Assembly (NCBI GenBank): GCA_002291465.1
Contig: CP021238.1
Span: 310,001-374,000 of the forward strand
Reading direction: 5' to 3'
From: Mycobacterium lepraemurium
GTDB lineage: Bacteria > Actinomycetota > Actinomycetes > Mycobacteriales > Mycobacteriaceae
DNA length: 64,000 nucleotides
Shown: one piece after another, positions 38,489 through 48,845 of the stretch
Position numbering within the stretch: the first letter of the stretch is position 1
Layout: every line of letters starts with the position of its first letter
Translations under genes and position numbers: made by a program
The notes under the pieces: model-generated
Seen by the model: only the letters and a program-made list of their open reading frames with translations
Database searches by the model: none
What the model was told of the DNA's origin: nothing

Positions 38489-38929
38489 ATGCCCGTTTTG
38501 AGCAAGACCGTCGAGGTCAACACCGACGCCGCCGCGATCATGGCCATCGTCGCCGATTTCGAGCGGTACCCGGAGTGGAGTGACGGGGTCACGGGCTGCT
38601 GGGTGCTGGCCCGCTACGACGACGGCCGCCCCAGCCAGTTGCGGCTGGACTCCGCCTACCAGGGCTTCGAGGGTGTCTACATCCAGGCCGTCTACTACCC
38701 GGGGCCGAACCAGATCCAGACCGTCATGCAGCAGGGGGAGCTGTTCAAGAAGCAGGAGCAGCTGTTCAGCGTGGTGGAGATGGGCGCCTCGAGCCTGCTG
38801 ACGGTGGACATCGACGTCGAGCCGTCGATGCCGGTGCCGGTGCCGATGGTGAGGTCGATGCTGAACAACGTGCTCGACCACCTGGCCGACAACCTCAAGC
38901 AGCGCGCCGAGCAGCTGGCCGCGAACTAA
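38489..38929 (+). CDS. SRPBCC family protein (Rv0164, TB18.5-like)
   Basis: An intact 146-residue START/Bet v 1-like protein, P-V-L-S-K-T-V-E-V at the N-terminus, then E-R-Y-P-E-W-S, a hallmark of the coenzyme Q-binding COQ10-type group. The hydrophobic cavity suggests binding of a lipid or polyketide. ATG 38489 is preferred over an upstream in-frame GTG. The stop overlaps that of mce1R, which converges from the other side. Confidence 0.87.
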   Translation: MPVLSKTVEVNTDAAAIMAIVADFERYPEWSDGVTGCWVLARYDDGRPSQLRLDSAYQGFEGVYIQAVYYPGPNQIQTVMQQGELFKKQEQLFSVVEMGASSLLTVDIDVEPSMPVPVPMVRSMLNNVLDHLADNLKQRAEQLAAN

Positions 38930-39630
38930 CCCCGGTTGCTCGGCGGGCCGGTGCGGTCGCGCATCTCGGTCAGCCGCGCCGCCGCGTCGGTGAACTGCCA
39001 GACTGTGTGCTCGATCACCGCGGCGGTGTAGCGGCGGCGCAGCGCGGTAATCAGTTGCCGATGGTTGTCGACGGCGGCCCGCCCCCACTGCGGGTCGGCG
39101 GCGTACACCAGCACCGGCATGTAGCGGGCGGCGTTGAGCAGGAACCAGGCCAGCTTGATCCGTCCGCTGGCCTGGTTGAAGACCCGGTGGAAGCCGAACT
39201 CGAGGCCCGCGATGGTCTCGGCGTCGGCGGACCCGACGGCTGCGGCGAGCGCGTCGTTGATGCGATCCAGCTCGTCGATCCCGGTGTCGGTGATGTGGTC
39301 GGTGGCCGCGGCGGCCAGCTCCTTGGCGATGGTCGCCTGCAGCCAGAAGATGTCCTCGATGTCTTGGCGGGTGAGCGGCAGCACCACGTGACCGCGGTGC
39401 GGTTCCAGCTGCACCATGCCCTCGCCGCGCAGCTTCAGCAGGGCCTCGCGCACCGGCGTGACGCTGACGCCGAGCTCGGCCGCGGTCTCGTCGAGCCGGA
39501 TGAAGGTGCCCGGCCACAGCGCGCCGGACATGATCGCGGCCCGGAGGTGCCCCGCGACCTCGTCGGACAACTGGGCCCGGCGCAGCGGCCGCCGCCGGCT
39601 CCTCGGCTGCATGGACATCGGTGCGTTCAC
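38926..39630 (-). CDS. mce1R: GntR (FadR-type) repressor Mce1R (Rv0165c-like)
   Basis: An intact 234-residue regulator from GTG 39630. The winged-helix domain has L-S-D-E-V-A-G-H-L-R-A-A-I-M-S-G and L-G-V-S-V-T-P-V-R-E-A-L-L-K-L. The C-terminal FCD domain follows with His and Asp metal or ligand residues (F-G-F-H-R-V-F-N). In M. tuberculosis Mce1R represses the mce1 operon and responds to fatty acyl-CoA. The gene is divergent from fadD5 and, unlike most of the operon it governs, is undamaged. Confidence 0.85.
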   Translation of the reverse strand: MNAPMSMQPRSRRRPLRRAQLSDEVAGHLRAAIMSGALWPGTFIRLDETAAELGVSVTPVREALLKLRGEGMVQLEPHRGHVVLPLTRQDIEDIFWLQATIAKELAAAATDHITDTGIDELDRINDALAAAVGSADAETIAGLEFGFHRVFNQASGRIKLAWFLLNAARYMPVLVYAADPQWGRAAVDNHRQLITALRRRYTAAVIEHTVWQFTDAAARLTEMRDRTGPPSNRG

Positions 39631-39796
39631 GGGGCTCGCCAGGGCGTTCAGTGGCTTGGCGGGACGGGGTTTACGTTTTGACCGGTGTCGACGCTGCCAG
39701 TAGACCGCCAACGCCATAATGTGACCCACGCAACACTAACTTTTATCAAATATCAACCTGGCGCAAGCGGTGCGCGAGTGAAGGGAAGTGTTGAGT

Positions 39797-41383
39797 TTGA
39801 CCGCCCAATTGGCACACCATCCGACTCAGGCGAACGAGCAGCCCTACCTGTCCCGCCGGCAGAACTGGGTGAACCAGCTGGAACGGCACGCGCTGATGCA
39901 GCCGAACGCGAGACGGCGCTGCGGTTCCTCGGCAAGGGCCTGACGTGGGGGGAGCTGCACGGCCGGGTGCGGGCGCTGGCCGACGCGCTGAGCCGGCGGG
40001 GGGTCGGCTTCGGCGACCGGGTCATGATCCTGATCTCAACCGCCCCGAGTTCATGGAGTCGGTGCTGGCGATAAACATGCTCGGGGCCATCGCGGTGCCG
40101 CTGAACTTCCGGCTCACCGCGGCCGAAATCGCCTTCCTGGTGCAGGATTGCCAAGCGCGAGTGGTCATCACCGAGGCCGTGCTCGCCCCGGTGGCCACCG
40201 CGGCGCGCGACATCAAGTCGCTGCTCGACACCGTCGTGGTGGCCGGTGGCTCCTCCGACGACACCGTGCTGGACTATGAAGACCTGATCGACGAGACCGG
40301 GACGGCGCACCAACCCGTCGATATCCCGAACGACGCGACGGCGCTGATCATGCACACCTCGGGCACCACCGGCCGGCCGAAAGGCGCCGTGCTCACCCAC
40401 ACCAACCTGACCGGCCAGACGATGACCGGGCTGTACACCAACGGCGCCGACATCAACAACGACGTCGGGTTCATCGGGGTGCCGTTCTTTCACATCGCCG
40501 GCAACGGCAACATGCTGACCGGGCTGCTGCTCGGCATCCCCACCGTGATCTATCCGCTCGGCGCGTTCGAGCCCGGGCAACTGCTCGACGTGCTGGCCGC
40601 GGAGAAGGTCACGGGGATCTTCCTGGTTCCCGCGCAGTGGCAGGCGGTGTGCGCCGAACAGAGGGCACGGCCGCGCGACCTGAAGCTGCGGGTGATCTCC
40701 TGGGGGCCGCACCGGCGCCGGACGCGCTGCTGCGCGAGATGTCGGCCATGTTCTCCGGCACCCAGATTCTGGCCGCGTTCGGCCGGACCGAGATGTCGCC
40801 GGTCACCTGCATGCTGCTCGGCGAGGACGCCATCCGTAAGCGCGGCTCGGTCGGCAAGGTCATCCCCGCCGTGGCGGCCCGGGTGGTCGACGAGAACATG
40901 AACGACGTGCCCGCCGGCGATGTCCGCGAAATCGTCTGTGGCGCACCGACTTTGATGAGCAGCTACTGGAACAATCCGGAGGCCACCGCGGAAGCGTTCG
41001 CGGGCGGCTGGTTTCACTCCGGCGACCTGGTGCGCATGGACGAGGACGGCTACGTCTGGGTGGTCGACCGCAAGAAGGACATGATCATCGCCGGCGGCGA
41101 GAACATCTACTGCGCCGAGGTGGAGAGCGTGCTGGCCAGCCACCTCGACATCGTCGAGGTCGCCGTCATCGGCCGGGCGCACGAGAAGTGAGGCGAGGTG
41201 CCCATCGCGGTCGCCGCTGTCGCGAACGACAATTTGGCGCTCGAAGATCACGACGAGTTCCTGACCGAGCGGTTGGCGCGCTACAAGCACCCGAAGGCGC
41301 TCGAGATCGTGGACGCGCTGCCGCGCAACCCGGCCGGAAAGATGCTCAAGACTGAGCTGCGGATCCGCTACGGAGGCGGATGA
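39797..41383 (+). pseudogene. fadD5: Long-chain fatty-acid-CoA ligase FadD5, three frameshifts and an in-frame stop
   Basis: The product would activate fatty acids imported by Mce1. The TTG start at 39797 follows AAGGGAAG. One-base losses occur near 39908, 40034 and 40707. After them the adenylation motifs are readable: T-S-G-T-T-G-R-P-K-G, G-W-F-H-S-G-D-L-V and V-D-R-K-K-D-M-I-I-A-G-G-E-N. TGA at 41189-41191 takes the place of the conserved Trp in E-K-W-G-E-V, and the frame then continues to 41383 with the catalytic Lys in N-P-A-G-K. The gene is full length apart from these lesions. Confidence 0.88.
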
Positions 41384-41680
41384 ATCGGCTAAATCCATTC
41401 CGGGGCAAGAGGTTCTGGGACCAGAAAGGAAAGTTGACGGACGCTGTAACGCTTGCCCGTTGTTGACGAAGGGTTAATTGTGCGGATGCGGTTCACACGT
41501 GATTGGCCATCGGGTACATTCCTGTGGTCTCCGTTACTACTTGCCAGTAGGGAGCCGATGGTCACACACGTTGAGTCGGGGCGAGGTGGGGCACCCCAGC
41601 CGCGTAGCGGTGAGGGAGACAGGCGTGCTAGACGATGTGCCGCGCCACCAGGCGCGCGGAGACGGCCGGAGGGGGCAGCG
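41384..41680 (+). promoter_or_regulatory. fadD5-yrbE1A intergenic region with possible internal promoter
   Basis: A 297-bp gap with no coding potential that I can support. M. tuberculosis also has a promoter-bearing gap at this place. TTGACG occurs at 41434-41439 and 41463-41468, the second ahead of an AT-rich GGGTTAATTG; either could be a -35 element, though no clear -10 is spaced correctly. GGAGGGGG just before 41681 is the ribosome-binding site of yrbE1A. Confidence 0.4.
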
Positions 41681-42496
41681 GTGACATCAACGTCGACAAG
41701 TCGACGGGGTCCCTACTTGGGGGCTATCTGCGCGACCAGTTGGAGACTCCGCTGACCCTTGTCGGTGGCTTCTTCCGGATGTGCGTGCTCACCGGGAAAG
41801 CGTTGTTCCGCTGGCCGTTCCAGTGGCGCGAGTTCGTCCTGCGGTGCTAGTTCATCATGCGGGTGGCGTTCCTGCCCACCATCATGGTGTCGATCCCGTT
41901 GACCGTGCTGCTGATCTTCACCCTCAACGTGCTGCTCGCCCAGTTCGGGGCGGCCGACCTGTCCGGCGCCGGCGCGGCCATCGGCGCCGTCACCCAGCTC
42001 GGCCCGCTGACCACCGTGCTGGTGGTCGCCGGCGCCGGGTCGACGGCGATCTGCGCGGACCTGGGGGTGCGCACCATCCGCGAAGAGATCGACGCGATGG
42101 AAGTGCTCGGCATCGACCCGATCCACCGGCTGGTGGTGCCCCGGGTGATCGCCGTGACCCTGGTCGCCACCCTGCTCAACGGCCTGGTGATCACCGTCGG
42201 CCTGGTCGGTGGCTACCTGTTCGGGGTCTACCTGCAGAACGTGTCGGGTGGTGCGTACCTGGCCACCCTGACCACCATCACCGGCCTGCCCGAGGTGGTC
42301 ATCGCGACGGTCAAGGCCGCCGTCTTCGGCCTGATCGCCGGGCTGGCCGGGTGCTTCCGCGGGGCTGACCGTGCGCGGCGGCTCCGAGGGGCTCGGCACC
42401 GCGGTCAACGAGACCGTGGTGCTGTGCGTGGTCGCGCTGTACGCGGTCAACGTGGTGCTGACCACGATCGGTGTGCGATTCGGGACGGGGCACTGA
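41681..42496 (+). pseudogene. yrbE1A: Mce1 permease subunit YrbE1A, two frameshifts and an in-frame stop
   Basis: An MlaE/YrbE-type membrane permease of the Mce1 lipid importer. GTG 41681 follows GGAGGGGGCAGCG. The frame shifts within the first 15 codons. The body reads T-P-L-T-L-V-G-G-F-F-R-M-C-V-L-T-G, then TAG at 41848-41850 where a Trp is expected after R-C. The MlaE motif R-T-I-R-E-E-I-D-A-M-E-V-L-G-I-D-P is intact. One extra G near 42362 shifts the final 45 residues, which end at TGA 42494-42496. Confidence 0.88.
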
Positions 42497-42497
42497 C

Positions 42498-43365
42498 ATG
42501 TCAACCGCCGCCGTCTTTCGCTCGCGCTTCCCGCGGGTGGCCGAGAACCTCAACCGCTACGGCCTGGCCGCCGCCCGCGGCCTCGACGACGTCGGCCAGA
42601 TGGTCTGGTTCGGTGGGGTGGCCCTCACGCACATCCCGCACGCGCTGAGCCACTATCCGCAAGGAGACCCTGCGGCTGATCGTCCAGATCGGCATGGGCG
42701 CCGGTGCCATGGCCGTCATCGGCGGCACCGTCGCCATCGTCGGCTTCGTCACCCTCTCGGGTAGCTCGCTGGTCGCCATCCAGGATTTCGCCTCGCTGGG
42801 CAACATCGGTGTGGAGGCGTTCACCGGCTTCTTCGCCGCGCTGATCAACGTGCGCATCGCCGCCCCCGCCGTCACCGGCATCGCGATGGCCGCCACGGTC
42901 GGTGCCGGCGCCACCGCGGAGCTGGGCGCCATGCGCATCAGCGAGGAGATCGACGCCCTGGAAGTGATGGGCATCAAGTCGATTTCGTTCCTGGCGACCA
43001 CCCGGATCATGGCCGGGCTGGTGGTGATCATCCCGCTCTACGCCGCTGGCGATGATCATGTCGTTCCTGTCCCCGCAGATCACCACGACCGTGCTCTACG
43101 GCCAATCCAACGGCACCTACGAGCACTACTTCCGCACGTTCCTGCGGCCCGACGACGTGTTCTGGTCGTTCCTGGAAGCCATCATCATCGCGGTGGTGAT
43201 GATCACCCACTGCTTCTACAGCTACAACGCCGGCGGCGGGCCGGTCGTCGTCGGTGAGGCCGTCGGTCGATCGATGCGGTTCTCCCTGGTCTCGGTGCAG
43301 GTCGTCGTGCTGGCGCCGCGTTGGCGCTCTACGGCGTCACCCCCAACTTCGCGCTCACGGTGTAA
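42498..43365 (+). pseudogene. yrbE1B: Mce1 permease subunit YrbE1B, three frameshifts
   Basis: The second permease subunit, of about 289 residues. It begins one base after the yrbE1A stop. Extra bases near 42656 and 43046 and a loss near 43312 break it. Between them the protein is normal: L-G-A-M-R-I-S-E-E-I-D-A-L-E-V-M-G-I-K is the MlaE-family motif, and H-C-F-Y-S-Y-N-A-G-G-G-P-V lies near the C-terminus. It ends in N-F-A-L-T-V and TAA. Confidence 0.88.
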
Positions 43366-43370
43366 CCGCC

Positions 43371-44669
43371 ATGGCCCGGCCCGTCCAGACCAATTCCCCG
43401 CGTATCCCGCCGTACAAGCTGGCCGGGCTAGCGATCCTGGTCGTCGGTGCCCTGGCCCTGGCGCTGATCTACGGCCAGTTCCGCGGCGCCTTCACCGAGA
43501 AGACCCAGCTGACGATGATTGCGTCGCGGGCGGGGTTGGTGATGGATCCGGGGTCGAAGGTGACCTACAACGGGGTCGAGATCGGGCGGGTGGGTTCGAT
43601 TTCGGAGACGGTGCGTGACGGGAAGCCGGCGGCGAGGTTCACCCTGGAGGCGTATCCGCGGTATTTGCCGTTGATCCCGTCGAATGTGAATGCCGATATC
43701 AAGGCGACGACGGTGTTCGGGGGCAAGTATGTGTCGCTGACGACGCCGGCCAACCCGTCGCCGCAGAAGATCACCCCGCACACCATCATCGACGCCCGCT
43801 CGGTTACCACCGAGATCAACACCTTGTTTCAGACGATCACCTCGATCGCGGAGAAGGTGGATCCGGTCAAGCTGAATTTGACGCTGAGTGCGGCGGCGCA
43901 GTCGTTGTCGGGGCTGGGTGAGAAGTTCGGTCAGTCGGTGGTCAACGCGAATGCGTTGCTTGAGGATGTGAATCCGCGGATGCCGCAGGCGCACAAGGAT
44001 ATTCAGGGGTTGGCGGCGTTGGGGGACACCTATGCGGACGCGTCGCCGGACCTGTTCGATTTTCTGAACAATGCGGTGATCACGTCTCGGACGATCAATG
44101 CTCAGCAAAAGGATCTGGATCGGGCGTTGTTGTCGGCGGCGGGGTTCGGCAACACCTGGGCCGAGCTGTTCACCAAGGGTGGGCCGTATCTGACGCGCGG
44201 CCGACCTGGTGCCCTCGGCCCAACTTCTGGACACCTACAGCCCCGAGATCTACTGCACCCTGCACAACTACCACGACATCGAGCCGATCACCGGTGCCTC
44301 CGAGGGCGGTTTCAACGGCTACTCGCTGAACATGAACACCGAGGTCACCTCCGGGCTGGGGCTGCTGCTCAACCCAGTCGCGACCATTCCCGTGTTGGCG
44401 CCGCTGGTGGGCGGGATCGTCGGCGTGGTCGGCGGCGCGCCCAACCCCTACATCTATCTCGAGAACCTGCCGCGGGTGAACGCCCGCGGCAGGCCGGGGG
44501 AGCGCCCGGATGCTGGCAGCCGATCACCCACGACCTGTAGCTGGCACCCGAGCTGGTGATGGACACCGGCAACAGCTTCGCGCCGTACAACCACCTGGAG
44601 ACCGGATCGCCGTACGCCAACGAGTACGTGTGGGGCCGCCAGGTCGGCGACAACACCATCAACCCATGA
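43371..44669 (+). pseudogene. mce1A: Mce family protein Mce1A, two frameshifts and an in-frame stop
   Basis: A periplasmic/cell-envelope lipid-transfer subunit. An N-terminal membrane anchor (residues 17-38) is followed by the MlaD/Mce domain (Q-L-T-M-I-A-S-R-A-G-L-V-M, then V-T-Y-N-G-V-E-I-G-R-V). The frame is lost by two bases near 44200, shifts again near 44488, and meets TAG at 44538-44540 where D-L-W-P-A-P is expected. The end G-R-Q-V-G-D-N-T-I-N-P is conserved and overlaps the mce1B start. The central part (43,513-44,193) has codon use unlike the rest of the operon. Confidence 0.88.
43513..44193 (+). other. Tract of deviant codon usage inside mce1A
   Basis: In this tract third positions are often G or T (runs such as GCG-GGG-TTG-GTG, many TTG, GGG, GAT and AAT codons), whereas flanking mce1A and mce1B codons end mostly in C or G with CTG, GGC, GAC and AAC. 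The change is abrupt at both ends, and the right end coincides with a frameshift near 44200. This is the look of a recombined segment. Confidence 0.6.
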
Positions 44670-45694
44670 AAATCACCGGAACCCTTGTCAGACTCAGCAT
44701 CTTCTCGGTGGTGCTGCTGATCTTCACCGTGATGATCATCGTGGTGTTCGGTCAGATGCGCTTCGACCGCACCAACGGGTACTCGGCGGAGTTCAGCAAC
44801 ATCAGCGGGCTGCGCGCCGGCCAGTTCGTCCGCGCCTCGGGGGTCGAGGTCGGCAAGGTCAGTTCGGTGCAGCTGGTCGACGGCGGCAGGCGGGCACGGG
44901 TGGAATTCAACGTCGACCGCTCGGTGCCGCTGTACCAGTCGACGACGGCGCAGATCCGCTACCTCGACCTGATCGGCAACCGGTACCTGGAGCTCAAGCG
45001 CGGTCAGGGCGAAGACGCGGACAAGGTGCTGCCGCCCGGCGGGTTCATCCCGCTGTCGCGGACCCAGCCCGCGCTCGACCTCGACGCGCTGATCGGTGGT
45101 TTCAAGCCGCTGTTCCGGGCGCTGGACCCGCAGAAGGTCAACACCATCGCCACCGCGCTGGTCACCGTGTTCCAGGGCCAGGGCGGCACCATCAACGACA
45201 TCCTCGACCAGACCGCGCAGCTGACCAGCCAGCTCGGCGAGCGCGACCAGGCGATCGGCGAGGTGATCAAGAACCTGAACACCGTGCTGGACACCACGGT
45301 CCGGCACCGCCAGCAGTTCGACCAGACGATCAACAACCTGGAGGTGTTGATCACCGGGCTCAAGGACCACGGCGACCAGCTGGCCGGCGGGACCGCGCAT
45401 ATCAGCAACGCCGCCGGCACCTTCGCCGACCTGCTGGCCGAGGACCGCTCACTGCTGCACAAGACGCTGAACTACCTCGACGCCGTGTAGCAGCCGCTGA
45501 TCGACCAGCAGGACTACCTCAAGAAGGTGCCGACCGCGTTGAACATGATCGGGCGTGCCATCGGGTCCTACGGGAACTTCGTGAACTTCTACGTCGGCGA
45601 CATCATGCTCAAGATCAACGACCTGCAGGCCGGTGGCCCGGTCCGCACGGTCCGGCTGTTCCAGCAGCCGGTGGGTAGGTGCACGCCGCAATGA
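44666..45694 (+). pseudogene. mce1B: Mce family protein Mce1B with in-frame stop
   Basis: The full 342-residue frame is present except for TAG at 45488-45490, after L-N-Y-L-D-A-V where Gln-Gln-Pro is expected. It has an N-terminal membrane segment (residues 12-30), the Mce domain with Y-S-A-E-F-S-N-I-S-G-L-R-A-G, and long helical parts that form the tunnel of the importer. The truncated product would lack the last 68 residues. Start and stop overlap mce1A and mce1C by four bases each. Confidence 0.88.
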
Positions 45695-47246
45695 GAACAC
45701 TCGAACCCCCCAACCGGGTCCGCATCGGCCTGATGGGCATCGTGGTGACGGTGCTGGTGATCGGCGTCGGCCAGAGCTTCACCAGCGTCCCGATGCTGTT
45801 CGCCAAGCCCAGCTACTACGGCCAGTTCACCGATTCCGGCGGCATCAACACCGGCGACAAGGTGCGCATCGTCGGCATGGACGTCGGCAAGGTGGCGGGC
45901 CTCAAGATCGACGGAGACCACATCGTGGTGAAGTTCTCCATCGGCACCAACACCATCGGCACCGAGAGCCGGCTGACGATCAAGACCGACACCATCCTCG
46001 GCAAGAAGATCCTCGACGTCGAGGCCCGCGGCAGCCAGCAGTTGCGACCCGGGTCGACTCTGCCGCTAGGCCAGAGCACCACGCCGTACCAGATTTACGA
46101 CGCGTTCTTCGACGTCACCAAGGCCGCCCAGGGCTGGGACATCGAGACCGTCAAGCAGTCGTTGCACGTGCTGTCGCAGACCATCGACCAGACCTACCCG
46201 CACCTGAGCTCGGCGCTCGACAGGGTGGCCAAGTTCTCCGACACCATCGGCAAGCGCGACGAACAGGTCAAGCATCTGCTGGCCCAGGCCAACCAGGTGG
46301 CCAGTGTGCTGGGTGATCGCAGCGACCAGATCGACCGGTTGCTGGTCAACACCAAGACGCTGCTGGCCGCCTTCAACGAACGCGGGCAGGCCATCAACAC
46401 CCTGCGGGGCAACATCGCTGCGTTCTCCGAACAGGTCAAGGGCCTGATCAACGACAACTCCAACCTCAACCACGTGCTGGAGAAGCTGCGTACGGTTAGC
46501 GACATCCTGGTGCAGCGCAAGGACGACCTGGCCAACGGGTTGACCGAGGTCGGCAAGTTCCTGCCGTCGCTGAACGAGGCCATCGCGTCGGGCCCGTTCT
46601 TCAAGGTGGTCCTGCACAACCTGGCCCTGTACCAGATCTCGCAGCCGTGGGTGGATGCCGCGTTCAAGAAGCGCGGCATCGACCCGGAGGACTTCTGGCG
46701 CAGCGCCGGGTTGCCGGCCTACCGGTTCCCCGACCCCAACGGCACCCGGTTCCCCAACGGCGCGCCGCCGGCGCCGCCGGTGCTCGAGGGCACCCCGGAC
46801 CACCCGGGCCCGGCCGTGCCGCCGAGGTCGCCCTGCTCGTACACGCCGGCGGCCGACGGGCTGCCCCGCTCCGACAACCCGCTGCCCTGCGCGGGTGCGG
46901 TGACGGGTCCGTTCGGCGGGCCGGGCTTCCCGGCGCCGGTCGACGTGATGACGTCGCCGCCCAACCCCGCCGGCCTGCCGCCCACGCCGGGCATCCCGAT
47001 CGCGGGCCGGCCGGGCGACGCGCCGCCGGACGTTCCGGGCACGCCGCTGCCGACGCAGGCGCCGCCGGGCGCGCGGACCGAGAATCTCGCACCGGCCGGA
47101 CCGGTGCCGCCGCCGGCGACGTTCGCGCCGGGGCTGCCGCCGGGTCCGCCGGCACCCCCGGGCCGGGCAACCAGTTGCCGGCGCCGTTCATAAACCCCGG
47201 CGGGACCGGAGGCAGCGGCGCAGTGGGGGGAGGTAGCCAGAATTGA
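45691..47246 (+). CDS. mce1C: Mce family protein Mce1C, frameshift in the Pro-rich tail
   Basis: A membrane anchor, then the Mce domain with Y-G-Q-F-T-D-S-G-G-I-N-T-G-D-K-V-R-I-V-G-M, a long helical region to about residue 340 and a very Pro-rich C-terminal tail of about 170 residues. Near 47162 loss of one C shifts the last 28 residues: the present frame stops at 47193 and the corrected one at 47246, where it overlaps the mce1D TTG. All functional domains lie before the lesion, so activity may be kept. Confidence 0.85.
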
Positions 47247-48845
47247 GCACCATCTTTGACATCCGCAACATCCGTCTGCCGAACGTCGGTGATCCTCGGG
47301 TCGTTGGTGATCGTGCTGGCGTTGGTCGTCGGCTACGTCGGTTGGCGGCTGTGCGAGAAGCTGACCAACAACACCGTGGTTGCCTATTTCCCGGCCGCCA
47401 ACGCCCTCTACCCGGGTGACAAGGTCCAGATCATGGGCCTGCGGGTGGGCGCGATCGACAAGATCGAGCCGTCCGGTGACAAGATGAAGGTCACCTTCCA
47501 CTACCAGAACAAATACCGGGTGCCGGCCAACGTGTCGGCGGTGATCCTCAACCCGACCCTGGTGGCGTCGCGGGCCATTCAGCTGGAGCCGCCGTACAAG
47601 GGCGGACCCGTGCTGGCCGACAACGCGGTGATCCCCGAGGAGTGCACCCAGGTGCCGGTGGAGTGGGACCAGCTGCGCAACAGCATCACCAACATCATCT
47701 CGAAGCTGGGGCCCACGGCCGAGCAGCCGAAGGGCCCGTTCGGTGAGGTCATCGAGTCGTTCGCGGACAGGCTGGCCGGCAAGGGCAAGCAGTTCAACAC
47801 GACGCCGACCAACCTGTCGTGGGCGCTGACCGCGCTGAACGAGGGCCGCGGCGACTTCTTCGCGGTGGTGCGTAGCCTGGCGCTGTTCGTCAACGCGCTG
47901 CACCAGGACGACCAGCAGTTCGTTGCGCTCAACCAGAACCTGGCGGACTTCACCACCCGGCTGGCGCATTCCGACGGCGACCTGGCCAACGCGATCGAGC
48001 AGTTCGACAGCCTGCTGACCACCGTGCGCCCGTGGCTGGACAAGAACCGCGGGGGGCTGACCTACGACGTCAAGAACCTGGAGACGGCGACCAACGCGCT
48101 GCTGCAACCGGACCCGCTGAACGGGCTGGAGACCGCGCTGCACGTGCTGCCGACGGCCGCGGCCAACATCAACCAGATCTATCACCCGTCGCACGGGTCG
48201 GTGGTCGCCATTCCGTCGATCACCAACTTCGCCAACCCGATGCAGTTCATCTGCAGCGCGATCCAGGCCGGCAGCCGTTTGGGCTACCAGGAGTCGGCGG
48301 AACTGTGCGCGCAGTACCTGGCGCCGATCCTCGACGCGATCAAGTTCAACTACCCGCCGTTCGGGTTGAACCTGTTCTCCACCGCCGAGACGCTGCCCAA
48401 GGAAGTCGCCTACTCCGAGCCGCGGCTGCAGCCGCCCAACGGTTACGAGGGCACCACCGTGCCGGGTATCTGGGTGCCGGACACCCCGACGTCGCACCGC
48501 AACACCCAGCCGGGCTGGATCGTCGCCCCGGGCATGCAGGGCCAGCAGGTCGAGCCGATCACCGCGGGCCTGATGACGCCCGACTCGCTGGAAGAGCTCA
48601 TGGGAGGACCCAACATCGTCCCCGTCCAGTCGAATTTGCAGACCCCGCCGGGCCCGCCGAACGACTACGACGAGAACCCGATCCTGTCGCCCATGGGTCT
48701 GAACGCCCCGGTGCCGATCCCGCCGCCACCGCCCGGGCCGGGCGTGGCCCCGGGCCCGGTGGCGCCGACGCCGGCGCCGGTGTCGGCCCCCGCACCCAAC
48801 GCAGGCGGGTCGGCGGCCCCGGCTGACTTCGGAGGTGGCCAGTGA
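47243..48845 (+). pseudogene. mce1D: Mce family protein Mce1D, frameshift near the N-terminus
   Basis: TTG 47243 begins S-T-I-F-D-I-R-N-I-R-L-P; a one-base shift at about 47288 follows. The rest of the protein (about 520 residues) is intact in the next frame: a membrane helix (V-I-L-G-S-L-V-I-V-L-A-L-V-V-G-Y-V-G-W), the Mce domain with V-A-Y-F-P-A-A-N-A-L-Y-P-G-D-K-V, and a Pro-rich tail. The shift separates the start from the membrane anchor, so translation of the body would need an internal start such as ATG 47256. Confidence 0.82.

Noticed and set aside
41384..41680. Small coding frames in the fadD5-yrbE1A gap
   Set aside because: No frame shows a family motif or typical codon use, and M. 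tuberculosis has a non-coding promoter region here.
42640..43320. Programmed ribosomal frameshifting in yrbE1B
   Set aside because: Three shifts in both directions lie at unrelated sequences without slippery heptamers or pseudoknots; indels explain them better.
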